From the NCBI RefSeq assembly GCF_001661495.1, contig NZ_BDDT01000001.1, forward strand, positions 620,001 to 684,000: a stretch of DNA of 64,000 bases, given 5' to 3'. The notes under the pieces were generated by a model. The model saw only the letters and a list, made by a program, of their open reading frames with translations, did not search any database and was not told the origin of the DNA. The position numbers and the translations under genes were made by a program. The stretch comes from Pseudoalteromonas prydzensis (lineage in GTDB: Bacteria; Pseudomonadota; Gammaproteobacteria; Enterobacterales; Alteromonadaceae). Below, piece after piece: positions 18,891 through 30,222 of this stretch (its first letter is position 1; each line of letters begins with the position of its first letter).

Positions 18891-20888
18891 TTAATTAGTC
18901 CTTATGGAATTAATAGCACTGAGCAGTGCACTATGGCGCGCTAAAATATGCTCACTTGAATGCGATAATACCCGACGCCAATTCGGGTATTCTTGATCCG
19001 TGCCTGGAATATTTACTGGCAAGATTTGCTCATCTAAGTCATCTAACTGAATTGTAAATAAACGCGCAGGTGCATGCGCCAAGCCTAATGTCACGGCTTG
19101 ATATACGTCTTCTGCCGGGCTGTCTAGCGAAAATGAATGTGTTTCACAGCTTGACAGAAACCGTAGTAATCGCTGTTTTTCAATTTTTCGTTCTGTTTGC
19201 AGTTGACCTAGCTGCTGCTCGTCTAGCAACTGATATTCATGCTTTAAAGTAAGATCAAACCCTTGCCACCAGCCAAAGAAAGGTGGCACATCATGGTTTG
19301 CAACCATCAATAATGACTGTGCAGGAAATGACTGAGCTGTTAAAAACTCCCCGTGAAAATCTTTTTCAAAATAAAATAATCCATTTGAAAAAATTGCTTT
19401 ATCTGCGAGTGCGGTTTTCACTTCTGGTGGAACCACACCAAGATCTTCACCAATGACAATACATTGATTTAAATGTGATTCAATAGTGAGTATAGCCAAC
19501 AAAAATTCGAACGGATAATAAACATAGCAACCATCTGGTTGCTGCTGGTTCTCGAAGCACCACCATAAGCGACGAATCGCCATGACGTGATCTATACGTA
19601 AGCCACCTACGTTTTCCATATTGGCACGTATTAACGCTTTGTAGTAACTAAAGTTGTTATCACTGAGTTTAATTGGATTAAGTGCAGGTAATCCCCAATT
19701 TTGCCCCTGCTCAGCCCATGGATCGGGTGGTGCACCGACATAGGCTGAATCTGTAAATAATGACTGTTGATTCAAAAACTCACTGCCATCACCGGCACAT
19801 CCCACCGCTAAATCATTGATCAAACCTATGCTCATGCCCCGTGCTCGGGCACTGGTTTGACACTGCTTTAATTGCATATGTGCTTGCCACTGTAAATAGT
19901 TGGCAAATTCAGTGTCATTAACTTTTAAAGTAGCAAGCGTTGCTTCATGTAGCTGGCAAAAATCACTAAAATGCTGTTTGCGTTGCTCGCTGCCATGGCT
20001 TTTAAAATTCTGGTAAAGCAGCTTAAAAGCAGCATACTTAAACTGGTTTACTGCACTGTAATCTATGTATTGTAAGCCTTGAATACGCTGTTTAAATTCA
20101 GTTGCAGTAGAGCTTTGTAAGTAATGATCAAGTTCAAGGTTATTTTTGCTATCTGTACATAAATCAATGGCTAAATATAATGGATTTAATAAAGCACGGC
20201 TATTAGGACTGTAAGGACTCGCTCGCTCTGGTTGCTGACAAAATAATAGATGCAGTGGATTTAATAAAATATAGTCCAACTTATGCTGCGCTGATTGCTG
20301 AACCAGTGTCAATAAATCAGCAAAATCGCCAACACCGAGTTCTGCTTTATTTTTTAAACTATAAAGTTGAATAGACAGTCCACTTTGTTTTTGCTCACCT
20401 ACTTGATAGCAGTGCTTTGGTGTTACCCATAGCTGAGTTTGCTGTTTTTTATCAGCCACTTGAACACTCGCGTCTAGATAGCCAATTGGCAAGGTAGGCA
20501 AAGGAAAAATCAGCTCCAGATAAGTGATTTCATTAAATACATAATCACCACTACACTCAAGCTCAGCTAATGAGTGAGTGACACTCGGTAAATCAACACA
20601 AGCGAAGGAAATCGTACATTGCTGCGCTAACTTACGTTTATCAACGCGTACTTTTACTGCTGGTTGCTCTGCGCATACTAAGCTACAACTTGGTACCAGC
20701 TGTAACCACTTATTCGCGTCTAAAAGAATATTAAGATGATCAATTTGCGCCTGATCAGTGACATCAACACCGCAGCAACTCAGTGCAGCACTGCGGGTGT
20801 CGTTACTAAAAACAACATGCTCACCGTTATACTTAGTGTATTCATAGCCAATACCGTGTAGATAAAACAGCTGTGAAAGTGACTCCAT
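18891..20888 (-). CDS. malQ: 4-alpha-glucanotransferase (amylomaltase)
   Basis: GH77 disproportionating enzyme that recycles short maltodextrins, 665 residues. Motifs include LNPLHLLF, ASPYSPNSRALLNPLYLA, GLINDLAVGCAGDGSE, the nucleophile region VGGLRIDHVMAIRRLWW, VIGEDLGVVPPEV with the acid/base Glu, and VANHDVPPFFGWW. It is the second gene of the glycogen operon, where it would rebuild phosphorylase substrates from debranching products. Confidence 0.95.
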   Translation of the reverse strand: MESLSQLFYLHGIGYEYTKYNGEHVVFSNDTRSAALSCCGVDVTDQAQIDHLNILLDANKWLQLVPSCSLVCAEQPAVKVRVDKRKLAQQCTISFACVDLPSVTHSLAELECSGDYVFNEITYLELIFPLPTLPIGYLDASVQVADKKQQTQLWVTPKHCYQVGEQKQSGLSIQLYSLKNKAELGVGDFADLLTLVQQSAQHKLDYILLNPLHLLFCQQPERASPYSPNSRALLNPLYLAIDLCTDSKNNLELDHYLQSSTATEFKQRIQGLQYIDYSAVNQFKYAAFKLLYQNFKSHGSEQRKQHFSDFCQLHEATLATLKVNDTEFANYLQWQAHMQLKQCQTSARARGMSIGLINDLAVGCAGDGSEFLNQQSLFTDSAYVGAPPDPWAEQGQNWGLPALNPIKLSDNNFSYYKALIRANMENVGGLRIDHVMAIRRLWWCFENQQQPDGCYVYYPFEFLLAILTIESHLNQCIVIGEDLGVVPPEVKTALADKAIFSNGLFYFEKDFHGEFLTAQSFPAQSLLMVANHDVPPFFGWWQGFDLTLKHEYQLLDEQQLGQLQTERKIEKQRLLRFLSSCETHSFSLDSPAEDVYQAVTLGLAHAPARLFTIQLDDLDEQILPVNIPGTDQEYPNWRRVLSHSSEHILARHSALLSAINSIRTN

Positions 20889-20898
20889 TAACCGCGCC

Positions 20899-21198
20899 TT
20901 AAATACGTTGTGTATTGACTATACTATTTTCTGTACCAAAGCTGTTTGCAATGTATCCATCCGCGTGCTGATCGTTGTCCCAAATTGTACCATTGACCAA
21001 ATAGCGAAAATGAAACTGTTGATCATTGGGTAAACGCTGCTTGAGTTTAAAGCACTGCTCTTTTTTATTAAATTTCATAGCCACAGGCTGCCAATCGGTA
21101 AATTCGGCAACTAGCTGAACATGATCTGCCTGAGGATGCTGAAATTCAAAAGTAACTTCGGCTTCATTTTTAGTTTTAAAAAATCGTTTACTTAACAT
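20899..21198 (-). CDS. Stand-alone CBM48 (isoamylase N-terminal domain) protein
   Basis: A 99-residue protein made only of a CBM48/early-set domain: VTFEF, VQLVAEFTDWQPVAMKF, FHFRYLVNGTIWDNDQHAD, the typical glucan-binding fold. The start at 21198 is preferred over an upstream in-frame codon at 21255 because GGAG lies 10 bp upstream and MLSKRFFKTKNEAEV fits homologues. It has no catalytic domain. As first gene of the glycogen operon it may help anchor enzymes to glycogen or regulate them (inference). Confidence 0.85.
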   Translation of the reverse strand: MLSKRFFKTKNEAEVTFEFQHPQADHVQLVAEFTDWQPVAMKFNKKEQCFKLKQRLPNDQQFHFRYLVNGTIWDNDQHADGYIANSFGTENSIVNTQRI

Positions 21199-21313
21199 AG
21201 CGGGCTCCAAATAAACCTTGAGGTTAATTAATCCTTGCCACCGTGCCGTGCTCAACTACTCAACATATGCATGGGGTTGTGTTGTATTCATAACATTTGT
21301 TCAGTTAAACAAA

Positions 21314-21341
21314 GTTATATTGATGCTTTATGACAGTGCAA
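21314..21341 (-). promoter_or_regulatory. Candidate promoter of the glycogen operon
   Basis: Minus-strand TTGCAC (21336-21341) and TATAAC (21314-21319) with a 16-bp spacer, about 115 bp upstream of the CBM48 gene. It is the best sigma70-type match in the divergent intergenic region. Confidence 0.45.
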
Positions 21342-21596
21342 TTAAATAAATACTGCACCTAAAGCGTGCAAAAGATTTGCAAATACTCATCTAGTTGTAC
21401 GCAATTTAAATAAGAGCAAAAATTAAACCAAGTTTTAATGACTGTCTGAATTATGAACTATAAAGTAGTTAACAAATAAGCGCTGGTAAAGTGAATAAAT
21501 TTAATACTTACGTTGAGTAAACACTCGACATTTCTGAGCCAATCGCGTTTATAAAAAGAGTAGCTCCTTTTGCAGGATTATTGTTAAAGAAATGTT

Positions 21597-21625
21597 TTGT
21601 TAGTTAGTCTGACAAACTATATACT
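21597..21625 (+). promoter_or_regulatory. Candidate promoter of the GGDEF-EAL gene
   Basis: TTGTTA (21597-21602), a 17-bp spacer and TATACT (21620-21625), 61 bp upstream of the start codon. The remaining ~250 bp between the two divergent promoters is AT-rich and shows no ORF or clear repeat. Confidence 0.5.
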
Positions 21626-21686
21626 GACAAAAATAGGCAGTACCTAATAATAAACTCATAAAATTGGGATAAAATGGTTTAATGGA

Positions 21687-23600
21687 ATGACTAAACTTTT
21701 TCGCTTACTCAGTATGACCTTCATTGCTGTCATTGTTTTTTGTTATGGCATGAATATACTATTAACAAACCAAGTCAATACTATTAATACGCAACAATCG
21801 AGTATCGCTATCAGGGCATTTGACACTGCCACCACTGAGCTTACAATGCCCCCTTGGTACAACCCAATTTTAAGCGGCCACCATATAATCAGTAAAGACG
21901 GAACCGATTACCTGCTCATCAAAGTAACAGATAACCAATTTATTACCGCCCAAGCATCATCTTTGATAAGCGCCACCATTTTGTCACCTGCCAATTTTAT
22001 TTTATTGATTCTAATTGGTTTGTTTTTTACTTGGTATCTAGGTAAACAGCTAAATAGTAAACGTGAAAAACTATTAATTGCCCAACTTAATTTACAAACT
22101 CACCAAGTAATCGACTCATTTAATATTCAGCTACCTGAATTAAAGCACGCAACAGAAGTCACTCGCCTAAGCCAGGCAATTAATGCGTTAACCACTCACG
22201 TTGCAAACTATGCCCGCGAAACTCAAACTAGCATCAGCCAAGATAAACTCACCCTATTAATTGACCGCCATGCTTACATTGAGCACCTTGATCGACAGCT
22301 CAACGGCGCTGAATTAAAAAATATTCATTGCGCGTTACTCTTTATCGATTTAGACGGTTTCAAGCAAGTAAATGATTCCTTTGGCCATAGTTTTGGCGAT
22401 GAAGTATTGATACAAGTTGCAGAGCGCCTTGCCTGCGTTTTACGTCATCATAAGCTTAATGATATCAATCCGACAAGCTTATTAGAACAAAATTTAGCAC
22501 GTTTAGGTGGTGATGAGTTTTCTATATTTATCAATAATATAGATATAGAATCAAAAACATTAGCTGTAGCCCAGCATGTTTTAAATGAAATAGAGCGTGA
22601 CTTTGTACTCGGTAATAAACTGATAAAAATTAGCGCCAGTGTTGGCATAGCAGTGTACCCAGAAAGCGCCTCTACACCCCATGCACTGCTACAAATGGCT
22701 GATGTTGCCATGTACCGAGCAAAAACCGATGGCCGCGGTATTTTTAAAGTATATTCACCTGAAATGGGTAACAAAATGCGCCGCTATCATTACTTATTAG
22801 AAGAGCTACGTTTAGCTATTGCTTGCCATAATTTTCATTTATCATTTCAACCCATCGTGCATGTAGAAGATTGCGCTATAGATTATTTCGAAGCGTTAGT
22901 CCGTTGGGATCACCCTGTAGAAGGGCCAATTTCCCCGGTTGAATTTATTCCCATTGCTGAAGAGTCAAACCTCATTTTAGAACTCGGTGATTGGATAATG
23001 TTAGAGTCATGCCGACAAATGGCTGCGTGGCATAATGCAGGTATGCGCAAAGTAAAAATATCAGTGAATGTTTCTGGCATTCAACTCAAACATCGCCCTA
23101 TTCATGAGTGGGTAATGAAAAAGCTCGCTAAAACAGGCCTACCACCAAGCTCTTTGATGTTAGAAATAACCGAATCAACCTTGATCACAGCAAGTGATAC
23201 CATTATTAATGAACTTGAAAAATTACGTAAAGAAGGCGTCACTATTGCCATTGATGACTTTGGTACTGGGTTTAGTTCTTTAAGCACCCTAGCTGATTTA
23301 CCTATTGATGTGATCAAAATTGACCGACTGTTTATTGCACAAGCGAATGAAAACCCTAAATACAACGAAATTTTAAACTCTATCAGCGAGTTAGGAACTA
23401 AACTAGGACTTAAGATTGTCGCTGAAGGCGTTGAAGAAATTGCTCAATTTGAGCTCGTAAAGCGCATGGGTATTCGCTGTGTGCAAGGTTATTTAGTTAG
23501 CCGCCCACAATCATCGATTAACGTTGGCAGTAAGGTATTACAAGGTAACGTTAATCATATTGCAGCAACTGGCACAGGGGTTTGGAACCTAGAAACCTGA
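21687..23600 (+). CDS. Membrane GGDEF-EAL cyclic di-GMP protein
   Basis: A 637-residue inner-membrane signalling protein. Two N-terminal membrane helices (about residues 1-28 and 95-120) flank a small periplasmic segment and are followed by a HAMP-like linker. Then comes a GGDEF domain with LGGDEF intact near residue 272, and an EAL domain (YFEALVRW near 401, EITES, IDDFGTGFSSL, KIDR, AEGVE) with the metal-binding residues kept. Both synthesis and hydrolysis of cyclic di-GMP are possible by motif; which dominates cannot be told. It is divergent from the glycogen operon. Confidence 0.92.
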   Translation: MTKLFRLLSMTFIAVIVFCYGMNILLTNQVNTINTQQSSIAIRAFDTATTELTMPPWYNPILSGHHIISKDGTDYLLIKVTDNQFITAQASSLISATILSPANFILLILIGLFFTWYLGKQLNSKREKLLIAQLNLQTHQVIDSFNIQLPELKHATEVTRLSQAINALTTHVANYARETQTSISQDKLTLLIDRHAYIEHLDRQLNGAELKNIHCALLFIDLDGFKQVNDSFGHSFGDEVLIQVAERLACVLRHHKLNDINPTSLLEQNLARLGGDEFSIFINNIDIESKTLAVAQHVLNEIERDFVLGNKLIKISASVGIAVYPESASTPHALLQMADVAMYRAKTDGRGIFKVYSPEMGNKMRRYHYLLEELRLAIACHNFHLSFQPIVHVEDCAIDYFEALVRWDHPVEGPISPVEFIPIAEESNLILELGDWIMLESCRQMAAWHNAGMRKVKISVNVSGIQLKHRPIHEWVMKKLAKTGLPPSSLMLEITESTLITASDTIINELEKLRKEGVTIAIDDFGTGFSSLSTLADLPIDVIKIDRLFIAQANENPKYNEILNSISELGTKLGLKIVAEGVEEIAQFELVKRMGIRCVQGYLVSRPQSSINVGSKVLQGNVNHIAATGTGVWNLET

Positions 23601-23689
23601 TAATCAGCCAATATCATCCTTTTGCCATAGAAATTACATTCAAAATAGATAATAATACTCAGTAACTTAGTATCAAATCTTAGCTTTCC

Positions 23690-24604
23690 ATGCTCAAAAA
23701 AAGCCTTTATTCTCTTATCACAGTGGCGATTTTCGCTGTTGCGATCATTATTAGTATGTCTATTTATACCCTATATAGTAAAAAACAAATTAGTGTTGAT
23801 CCTAAATTAAAAGAAATATCAGGGATTGAATTTGATAAATTCAATCGACTTTGGGCTATCAACGATGGCGGCGATGATCCAAAATTATATCGTCTCAACG
23901 AAGACGGTTCGATAGCGAAAGAAGTACTGGTAACAAATGCTAAAAATATCGACTGGGAAGATATGACTCAAAACGATTTTGGTCACTTCTTTTTGGGTGA
24001 TTTTGGTAATAATAAACAAGAGCGTAAATGGCTGACGATTTATAAAATTGAAAATCCCATTGATATCAAAGGACATACTACCGAAGCCGAAATCATTAAG
24101 TTCACCTATCCTGAACTCGATGGCAACCCTGTCACACCAGATAAACGTAATTTTGACCTTGAAGCATTTGTTGCTTTTGGCCGCCACTTATATCTGTTTA
24201 CAAAAAATCGCACAGAGCCGTTTGATGGTATTACCAATGTCTATAAGGTCGGCGATCATGCAGCTAATTTCGATGCAGAGTTAATCGATTCATTTAAAAC
24301 CTGTACCACCATGGAAAAACTCTGTTGGATCACTTCAGCAGCATTGAGCCCGAATCGCAGCAAATTAGTGCTGCTTGATTCCACCAGTATTTGGCTTTTT
24401 GAAAACTTCACCGAAGATAAGTTTTTCTCCGGTGATGTATCAATCATAGATTTAGGTATCGTCACACAAAAAGAAGCAATTACCTTCTACGATGAAAATA
24501 CCTTGATCTTCACTGATGAAGAATTTAAAGGCATTGGCGGCAATGCCTACGTTATCAAACTAGATGAAGTCACCAAAAAAGTAATTAGAAAAGCACCTAA
24601 ATAA
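23690..24604 (+). CDS. Exported protein, probable beta-propeller, function unknown
   Basis: A 304-residue protein with an N-terminal membrane anchor or uncleaved signal (residues ~5-30). Propeller-like repeats follow: LKEISGIEFDKFNRLWAIND, IDWEDMTQNDFGHFFLGDFG, AITFYDENTLIFTDEE. The pattern recalls SdiA-regulated/phytase-esterase-like propellers that appear as exported proteins of unknown role. No catalytic motif is identifiable. It follows the GGDEF-EAL gene by 89 bp and could be co-transcribed. Confidence 0.7.
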   Translation: MLKKSLYSLITVAIFAVAIIISMSIYTLYSKKQISVDPKLKEISGIEFDKFNRLWAINDGGDDPKLYRLNEDGSIAKEVLVTNAKNIDWEDMTQNDFGHFFLGDFGNNKQERKWLTIYKIENPIDIKGHTTEAEIIKFTYPELDGNPVTPDKRNFDLEAFVAFGRHLYLFTKNRTEPFDGITNVYKVGDHAANFDAELIDSFKTCTTMEKLCWITSAALSPNRSKLVLLDSTSIWLFENFTEDKFFSGDVSIIDLGIVTQKEAITFYDENTLIFTDEEFKGIGGNAYVIKLDEVTKKVIRKAPK

Positions 24605-25630
24605 TTAAAACAAATCAATATCTGATTGCAGCTGTTGTGGTTCGATTAAGTGTTTACTGATCAATTCATCATAAAAACACAATTGATCACGGCCATTTTG
24701 CTTTGCATAATAAAGCGCTCTATCAGCATTTTCTATCACTGAAATTGGAAAGTCATATAGGCTTATTCTCGATAAACCAATACTTAAGGTAAGTTGGCTA
24801 ATAAATGGAAATTTAGTTTCCCTAATAAAGGCTAGAAAGCCAGTAAGTTTAGCTTGTATAGATGCTAAATCGGTGGGCTCAAATACAAGTACAAACTCTT
24901 CTCCACCGAAGCGAAAAATTAAATCAGTGGAGCGAAAAAAACTTTTCATTTTTTGAGCTAGCACTAATAACACTTCATCACCACAAACATGACCATACTG
25001 ATCATTTATCATCTTGAAATGATCAATATCCACAATTGCCAACCAAGAAGTTGCGTCAGCTTGACGATTTCTATTTTCATCATTTTTGTTTGTTTTGTGC
25101 TGTTTAACTACCTGCTTTTCAAGGAGTAACCTTAACTTTTTATCAAATGTTTGGCGATTTAAAAGTCCGGTTAATTTATCTGTTTCGTTTTCGTGCAGGA
25201 TAGCAAGGTAATTTTCAAAGATCCGACAAAAGGCATTTAAGAGCACCTGCTCTTCGCTTTTTAACTCACCAGAAGTAATTGCAATAGCGCCTACGGGCCT
25301 ATCTTGCAGACAAATTGGCAACCAGCGATGCTCTTTATTATCGTCCGCTTTAACCGTTATGATGCATGTTGAACGCATACACGAAATGAGTTCATCACTA
25401 GGGCTATCGATAATACTTTTATCAAGCCAAGTAAACTCTTTCGCTCCTTTAAATAGTAATGATGCACTACGCTCAACTCTAAGCTCCCCCTCTATTGCTA
25501 AATCTTTATAAATTGTAATTTCTGAGCACGTTATAAACTCCTGAATTGTTGAAATAATCGTATATTCAAGCGAATCGATGTCTCTGTTTTTAGTGATCTT
25601 GATAATAGAATTTAATAAATTAACTTGCAT
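24605..25630 (-). CDS. Diguanylate cyclase with GAF-like sensor domain
   Basis: A 341-residue cytoplasmic protein. The N-terminal ~160 residues resemble a GAF sensor (IVTVKADDNKEHRWLPICLQ and GAIAI stretches). The C-terminal GGDEF domain has DKLTGLLNRQTFDKKL, IDHFKMINDQYGH and an active-type FGGEEF near residue 241, with the following strand LSIGLS. No RxxD inhibitory site is obvious at the expected position. A ribosome-binding site (GAGG) precedes the ATG. Its stop meets the propeller gene stop, so the two converge. Confidence 0.9.
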   Translation of the reverse strand: MQVNLLNSIIKITKNRDIDSLEYTIISTIQEFITCSEITIYKDLAIEGELRVERSASLLFKGAKEFTWLDKSIIDSPSDELISCMRSTCIITVKADDNKEHRWLPICLQDRPVGAIAITSGELKSEEQVLLNAFCRIFENYLAILHENETDKLTGLLNRQTFDKKLRLLLEKQVVKQHKTNKNDENRNRQADATSWLAIVDIDHFKMINDQYGHVCGDEVLLVLAQKMKSFFRSTDLIFRFGGEEFVLVFEPTDLASIQAKLTGFLAFIRETKFPFISQLTLSIGLSRISLYDFPISVIENADRALYYAKQNGRDQLCFYDELISKHLIEPQQLQSDIDLF

Positions 25631-25765
25631 GAATCCTCGATAGTTACCGCTTAGTGAAGCTAGGGTTATGACATACAGAATTAATCCTAAGATAAATACT
25701 AGTGTAGTCTAAAAAACGATTAAATTTAAATTCGTAGAATTATTTTAACCACTACTTCATTAGTA

Positions 25766-26194
25766 CTAGCGATTAAACTTTGTTTCTAAAATAACGGATG
25801 ATGTGGTTCGCTCTACGCCATCAAGGTTGCCTATATCATCAAGCAAGTGACTTAATTTCTCTAAATTCTGCGCCTGAACCACAGCAATTAGATCGAATTC
25901 ACCGCTGATCGCATAAAGCTGCGAAATAGCATCTATTTGCTTAAGTTCTATATTAGTTTTAGTCGTCAGTTTTTGTTTTACCTTTATAGATACGTGCGCA
26001 GAAACCATGGCATTTAAATAGGCTTCACCGTAATCAACACTGTATCCTTTAATAACACCTGACTCTTCTAATTTTAGCATGCGACTTTGCACCGTCGAGC
26101 GCGACAGGTTTAGTAGCCGCGCAAGGTCAGAAATACTCGCTCTGGCATTTGTACGTAGTATAGAAAGTAGCTTCTCATCTTGTGTAGTTATCAT
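25766..26194 (-). CDS. Lrp/AsnC family transcriptional regulator
   Basis: A DNA-binding regulator of about 142 residues. The N-terminal helix-turn-helix reads ISDLARLLNLSRSTVQSRM, and the C-terminal RAM effector domain includes AISQLYAISGEFDLIAVVQA. The start at 26194 (MITTQDEKLL) matches family length better than the upstream codon at 26236. It is divergent from astC across about 200 bp, so control of arginine catabolism is a fair guess from position. The ligand is unknown. Confidence 0.9.
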   Translation of the reverse strand: MITTQDEKLLSILRTNARASISDLARLLNLSRSTVQSRMLKLEESGVIKGYSVDYGEAYLNAMVSAHVSIKVKQKLTTKTNIELKQIDAISQLYAISGEFDLIAVVQAQNLEKLSHLLDDIGNLDGVERTTSSVILETKFNR

Positions 26195-26399
26195 ATTGAT
26201 TATTTTCTTCACTATTTTGTATTTTATTTTAATCATTTTTCACAAAATAGCACTGCAAATTTAAACTTCGAACCAAGATAATAGTAGCATTAGATAATAA
26301 AAATTATGAAATCAATCTATTGCGGGTTACTAACGGCTTAATTAACCCCTTTTATGCAATATCACTTTTTTCACTTTAAGCCAGATCTAGGTGTAATAA

Positions 26400-27605
<1,206 letters not shown>

Positions 27606-27648
27606 TCTAATTTAGCGCCCTCACCGGGTGCTAATGGAGCACTTTTAA

Positions 27649-28683
27649 ATGCATGTATTACGTCCTATTACTGCCAGTGACTTTGCTGCACTCAAGCAAA
27701 TAGCCATTGAATCTGGTCATGGCTTTACGTCATTACCTGTAAATGATGCCTTATTACTTGAAAAAATTGAGCGCGCTGAACGTAGCTTTGCTAAAAACAT
27801 CAATCAACCTCAAGATGAAAGTTACTTATTTGTTTTAGAAGATAGCCAAACTGGTGAAGTGGTTGGCACAACTGCCATTGAAGCTGCGGTTGGTTTAAAT
27901 GTACCTTTGTATCATTATCACCTTGGCAAAACTGTTCATCATTCACGTACACTAAACGTCTACAACACTGTTGATATATTGAGTATGTGTAACGATTACA
28001 CTGGTTGCTCTGAAATATGTACCTTGTTTTTACGCGAAGATAGCCGCAAAGGACTGGCTGGGCGCTTTTTATCTCGATCACGGTTTTTATTTATGGCTCA
28101 GCACAGTGAACGCTTTGCCGATACAATCATCGCAGAAATGCGTGGTGTGAGTGACGAGCACGGCCACTCTCCTTTTTGGCAATGGTTAGAAGAGCACTTT
28201 TTTAGTATCGAATTTCCACAAGCTGATCACCTCGTCGGGTTAGGCGATAAAGTGTTTATCAGTGAGTTGATGCCAAAATACCCAATTTACGCCAATCTGT
28301 TAAGTAAAAAAGCGCAAGCCGTAATTGGTAAAGTGCACGATAAAACTAAACCGGCACTCAAGCTACTTGAAAAAGAAGGCTTTGAGCACCGTGGATACGT
28401 TGATTTATTTGATGCAGGGCCCACTGTTGAAGCCAAGCTCGGCAATATTCGTAGTGTTCGCGAATCACTGGTATGCCCTATTTCTATTGGTGAACTCGAT
28501 TACGTTGACGAACAAAGTTCAGATACCTTGGCGATATGTAACCAAGGCGTCAGCGATTTTAGAGCCACGTTCACCAAGCACGCGCATTACAATCATGCTA
28601 AGCATACCTTGATAATCAGCCACGATGTTGCCCACGCACTTAAATTAAAACAAGGGGATGCAGCGCGATTCTTTCGGCTGTGA
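27649..28683 (+). CDS. astA: Arginine N-succinyltransferase
   Basis: First enzyme of the AST pathway; transfers succinyl from succinyl-CoA to the alpha-amino group of arginine. It is 344 residues, starting [19 protein letters not shown], with [41 protein letters not shown] sequence (here [14 protein letters not shown]) and [17 protein letters not shown] sequence (here [13 protein letters not shown]). All are standard AstA motifs. GGAG lies nine bases before the ATG. The gene overlaps the region before astD only by its stop. Confidence 0.95.
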   Translation: MHVLRPITASDFAALKQIAIESGHGFTSLPVNDALLLEKIERAERSFAKNINQPQDESYLFVLEDSQTGEVVGTTAIEAAVGLNVPLYHYHLGKTVHHSRTLNVYNTVDILSMCNDYTGCSEICTLFLREDSRKGLAGRFLSRSRFLFMAQHSERFADTIIAEMRGVSDEHGHSPFWQWLEEHFFSIEFPQADHLVGLGDKVFISELMPKYPIYANLLSKKAQAVIGKVHDKTKPALKLLEKEGFEHRGYVDLFDAGPTVEAKLGNIRSVRESLVCPISIGELDYVDEQSSDTLAICNQGVSDFRATFTKHAHYNHAKHTLIISHDVAHALKLKQGDAARFFRL

Positions 28684-28703
28684 TCTTGTTAAGGAATCAC
28701 CTT

Positions 28704-30176
28704 ATGAGTACAACGACTCAACTTATTAATAACCAATGGCAAAGCGGCCTTGGTCACGACTTTACTTCAGTTAACCCAAGTAATGGTGAAACGATTTGGC
28801 AAGGTAAAACAGCCAGTAAAGAGCAAGTGAGTGATGCTATTGCCGCAGCGCGTAAAGCGCAGTTTGCTTGGGCGCAAACGCCTATTAGCGAGCGCATTAC
28901 GGTACTTGAAAACTTTGTTGCCCAGTTGCAAGCGCACAGCGAAGAGTTTGCAACCATTATTGCCCGTGAAACCGGCAAACCATTGTGGGAAACGCGCACT
29001 GAAGTCGGTGCAATGACCGGCAAAGTGGCTATTTCAATTAAAGCCCACAATGAACGCACAGGAACCACAGAAAATCCAATGCCAGGTGCCAAAGCGTTTA
29101 TTCGCCATAAGCCGCATGGTGTAGTGGCGATATTTGGCCCGTATAACTTTCCAGGTCATCTACCAAACGGTCATATAGTCCCTGCAATTTTAGCGGGTAA
29201 TACTGTGGTATTTAAACCGTCAGAATTAACCCCACATGTTGCGCAGTTTACTTTAGAACTCTGGCTAAAAGCAGGCTTACCCGCGGGTGTGATCAACCTC
29301 ATTCAAGGTGAAGTTGACACCGGTATTGCCCTTGCCAGCCACCAAGGTATTGATGGCTTATTTTTTACTGGCAGTTCTAATACAGGTCATCTGCTTCACA
29401 AGCAATTTGCAGGGCATCCAGGCAAAATTCTCGCCTTAGAAATGGGCGGCAATAATCCACTGATCATCAAAGATGTGGCGGATATCAACGCTGCGGTACA
29501 CGATATTATTCAATCTGGCTTTATTACCTCAGGGCAACGTTGCACCTGCGCTCGCCGTGTATTTATTGAAAACACAGCAAATGGCGATGCTATTTTAGCC
29601 AAACTCATCAGCGCCACTAAGAATATTAAAGTTGCTGATAGCTTTGCCCAAGAGCAACCATTTATGGGAGCAATGATCAGTGAAAAAGCAGCTCTTGGCA
29701 TGGTTAGCGCACAACAGCAACTAATTGATATGGGAGCTAAATCACTGGTTGAGCTGAAACACTTAAAAGTCGGCACTGGTTTTGTAAGCCCTGGTATCAT
29801 TGATGTAAGCAATATTACAAACATGCCAGATGAAGAACACTTTGGACCACTAATAAAAGTGTATCGCTACACTGAGTTTGACAGCGCCATTGATGAAGCC
29901 AACAATACCTCATTTGGTTTATCAGCAGGCCTGCTGAGCGACTCAAATGATGATTACCAGCACTTTTTAAAGCGTATTCGTGCTGGTATTGTAAATTGGA
30001 ACCGCCCTATTACAGGTGCGTCAAGCGCTGCGCCATTTGGTGGCATCGGTGCAAGTGGTAATCACAGAGCGAGCGCCTATTACGCTGCTGATTACTGCTC
30101 ATACCCTGTTGCCTCTGTTGAAGCAAACAAAGTAAATTTACCAGAAACCCTCGCGCCGGGCTTAATCATTAAATAA
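28704..30176 (+). CDS. astD: Succinylglutamate-semialdehyde dehydrogenase
   Basis: NAD-dependent aldehyde dehydrogenase, about 490 residues, fourth step of the AST pathway. Catalytic Cys lies in [13 protein letters not shown] and the general-base Glu in [12 protein letters not shown]; the cofactor loop [11 protein letters not shown] is present. The ATG at 28704 has AAGGA upstream and gives a normal N-terminus ([13 protein letters not shown]); the in-frame codon at 28680 overlaps astA and is not favoured. Confidence 0.95.
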   Translation: MSTTTQLINNQWQSGLGHDFTSVNPSNGETIWQGKTASKEQVSDAIAAARKAQFAWAQTPISERITVLENFVAQLQAHSEEFATIIARETGKPLWETRTEVGAMTGKVAISIKAHNERTGTTENPMPGAKAFIRHKPHGVVAIFGPYNFPGHLPNGHIVPAILAGNTVVFKPSELTPHVAQFTLELWLKAGLPAGVINLIQGEVDTGIALASHQGIDGLFFTGSSNTGHLLHKQFAGHPGKILALEMGGNNPLIIKDVADINAAVHDIIQSGFITSGQRCTCARRVFIENTANGDAILAKLISATKNIKVADSFAQEQPFMGAMISEKAALGMVSAQQQLIDMGAKSLVELKHLKVGTGFVSPGIIDVSNITNMPDEEHFGPLIKVYRYTEFDSAIDEANNTSFGLSAGLLSDSNDDYQHFLKRIRAGIVNWNRPITGASSAAPFGGIGASGNHRASAYYAADYCSYPVASVEANKVNLPETLAPGLIIK

Positions 30177-30222
30177 TGACTAAATGGCTACACACCATTT
30201 AAACCAAATTAAGGAATTAAAA

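Noticed and set aside
21342..21596. Small RNA or riboswitch between the glycogen and GGDEF-EAL promoters
   Set aside because: AT-rich with no stable hairpin or conserved motif that I could recognise.
28680..28703. Longer astD start overlapping astA
   Set aside because: AAGGA and the family N-terminus support the ATG at 28704.
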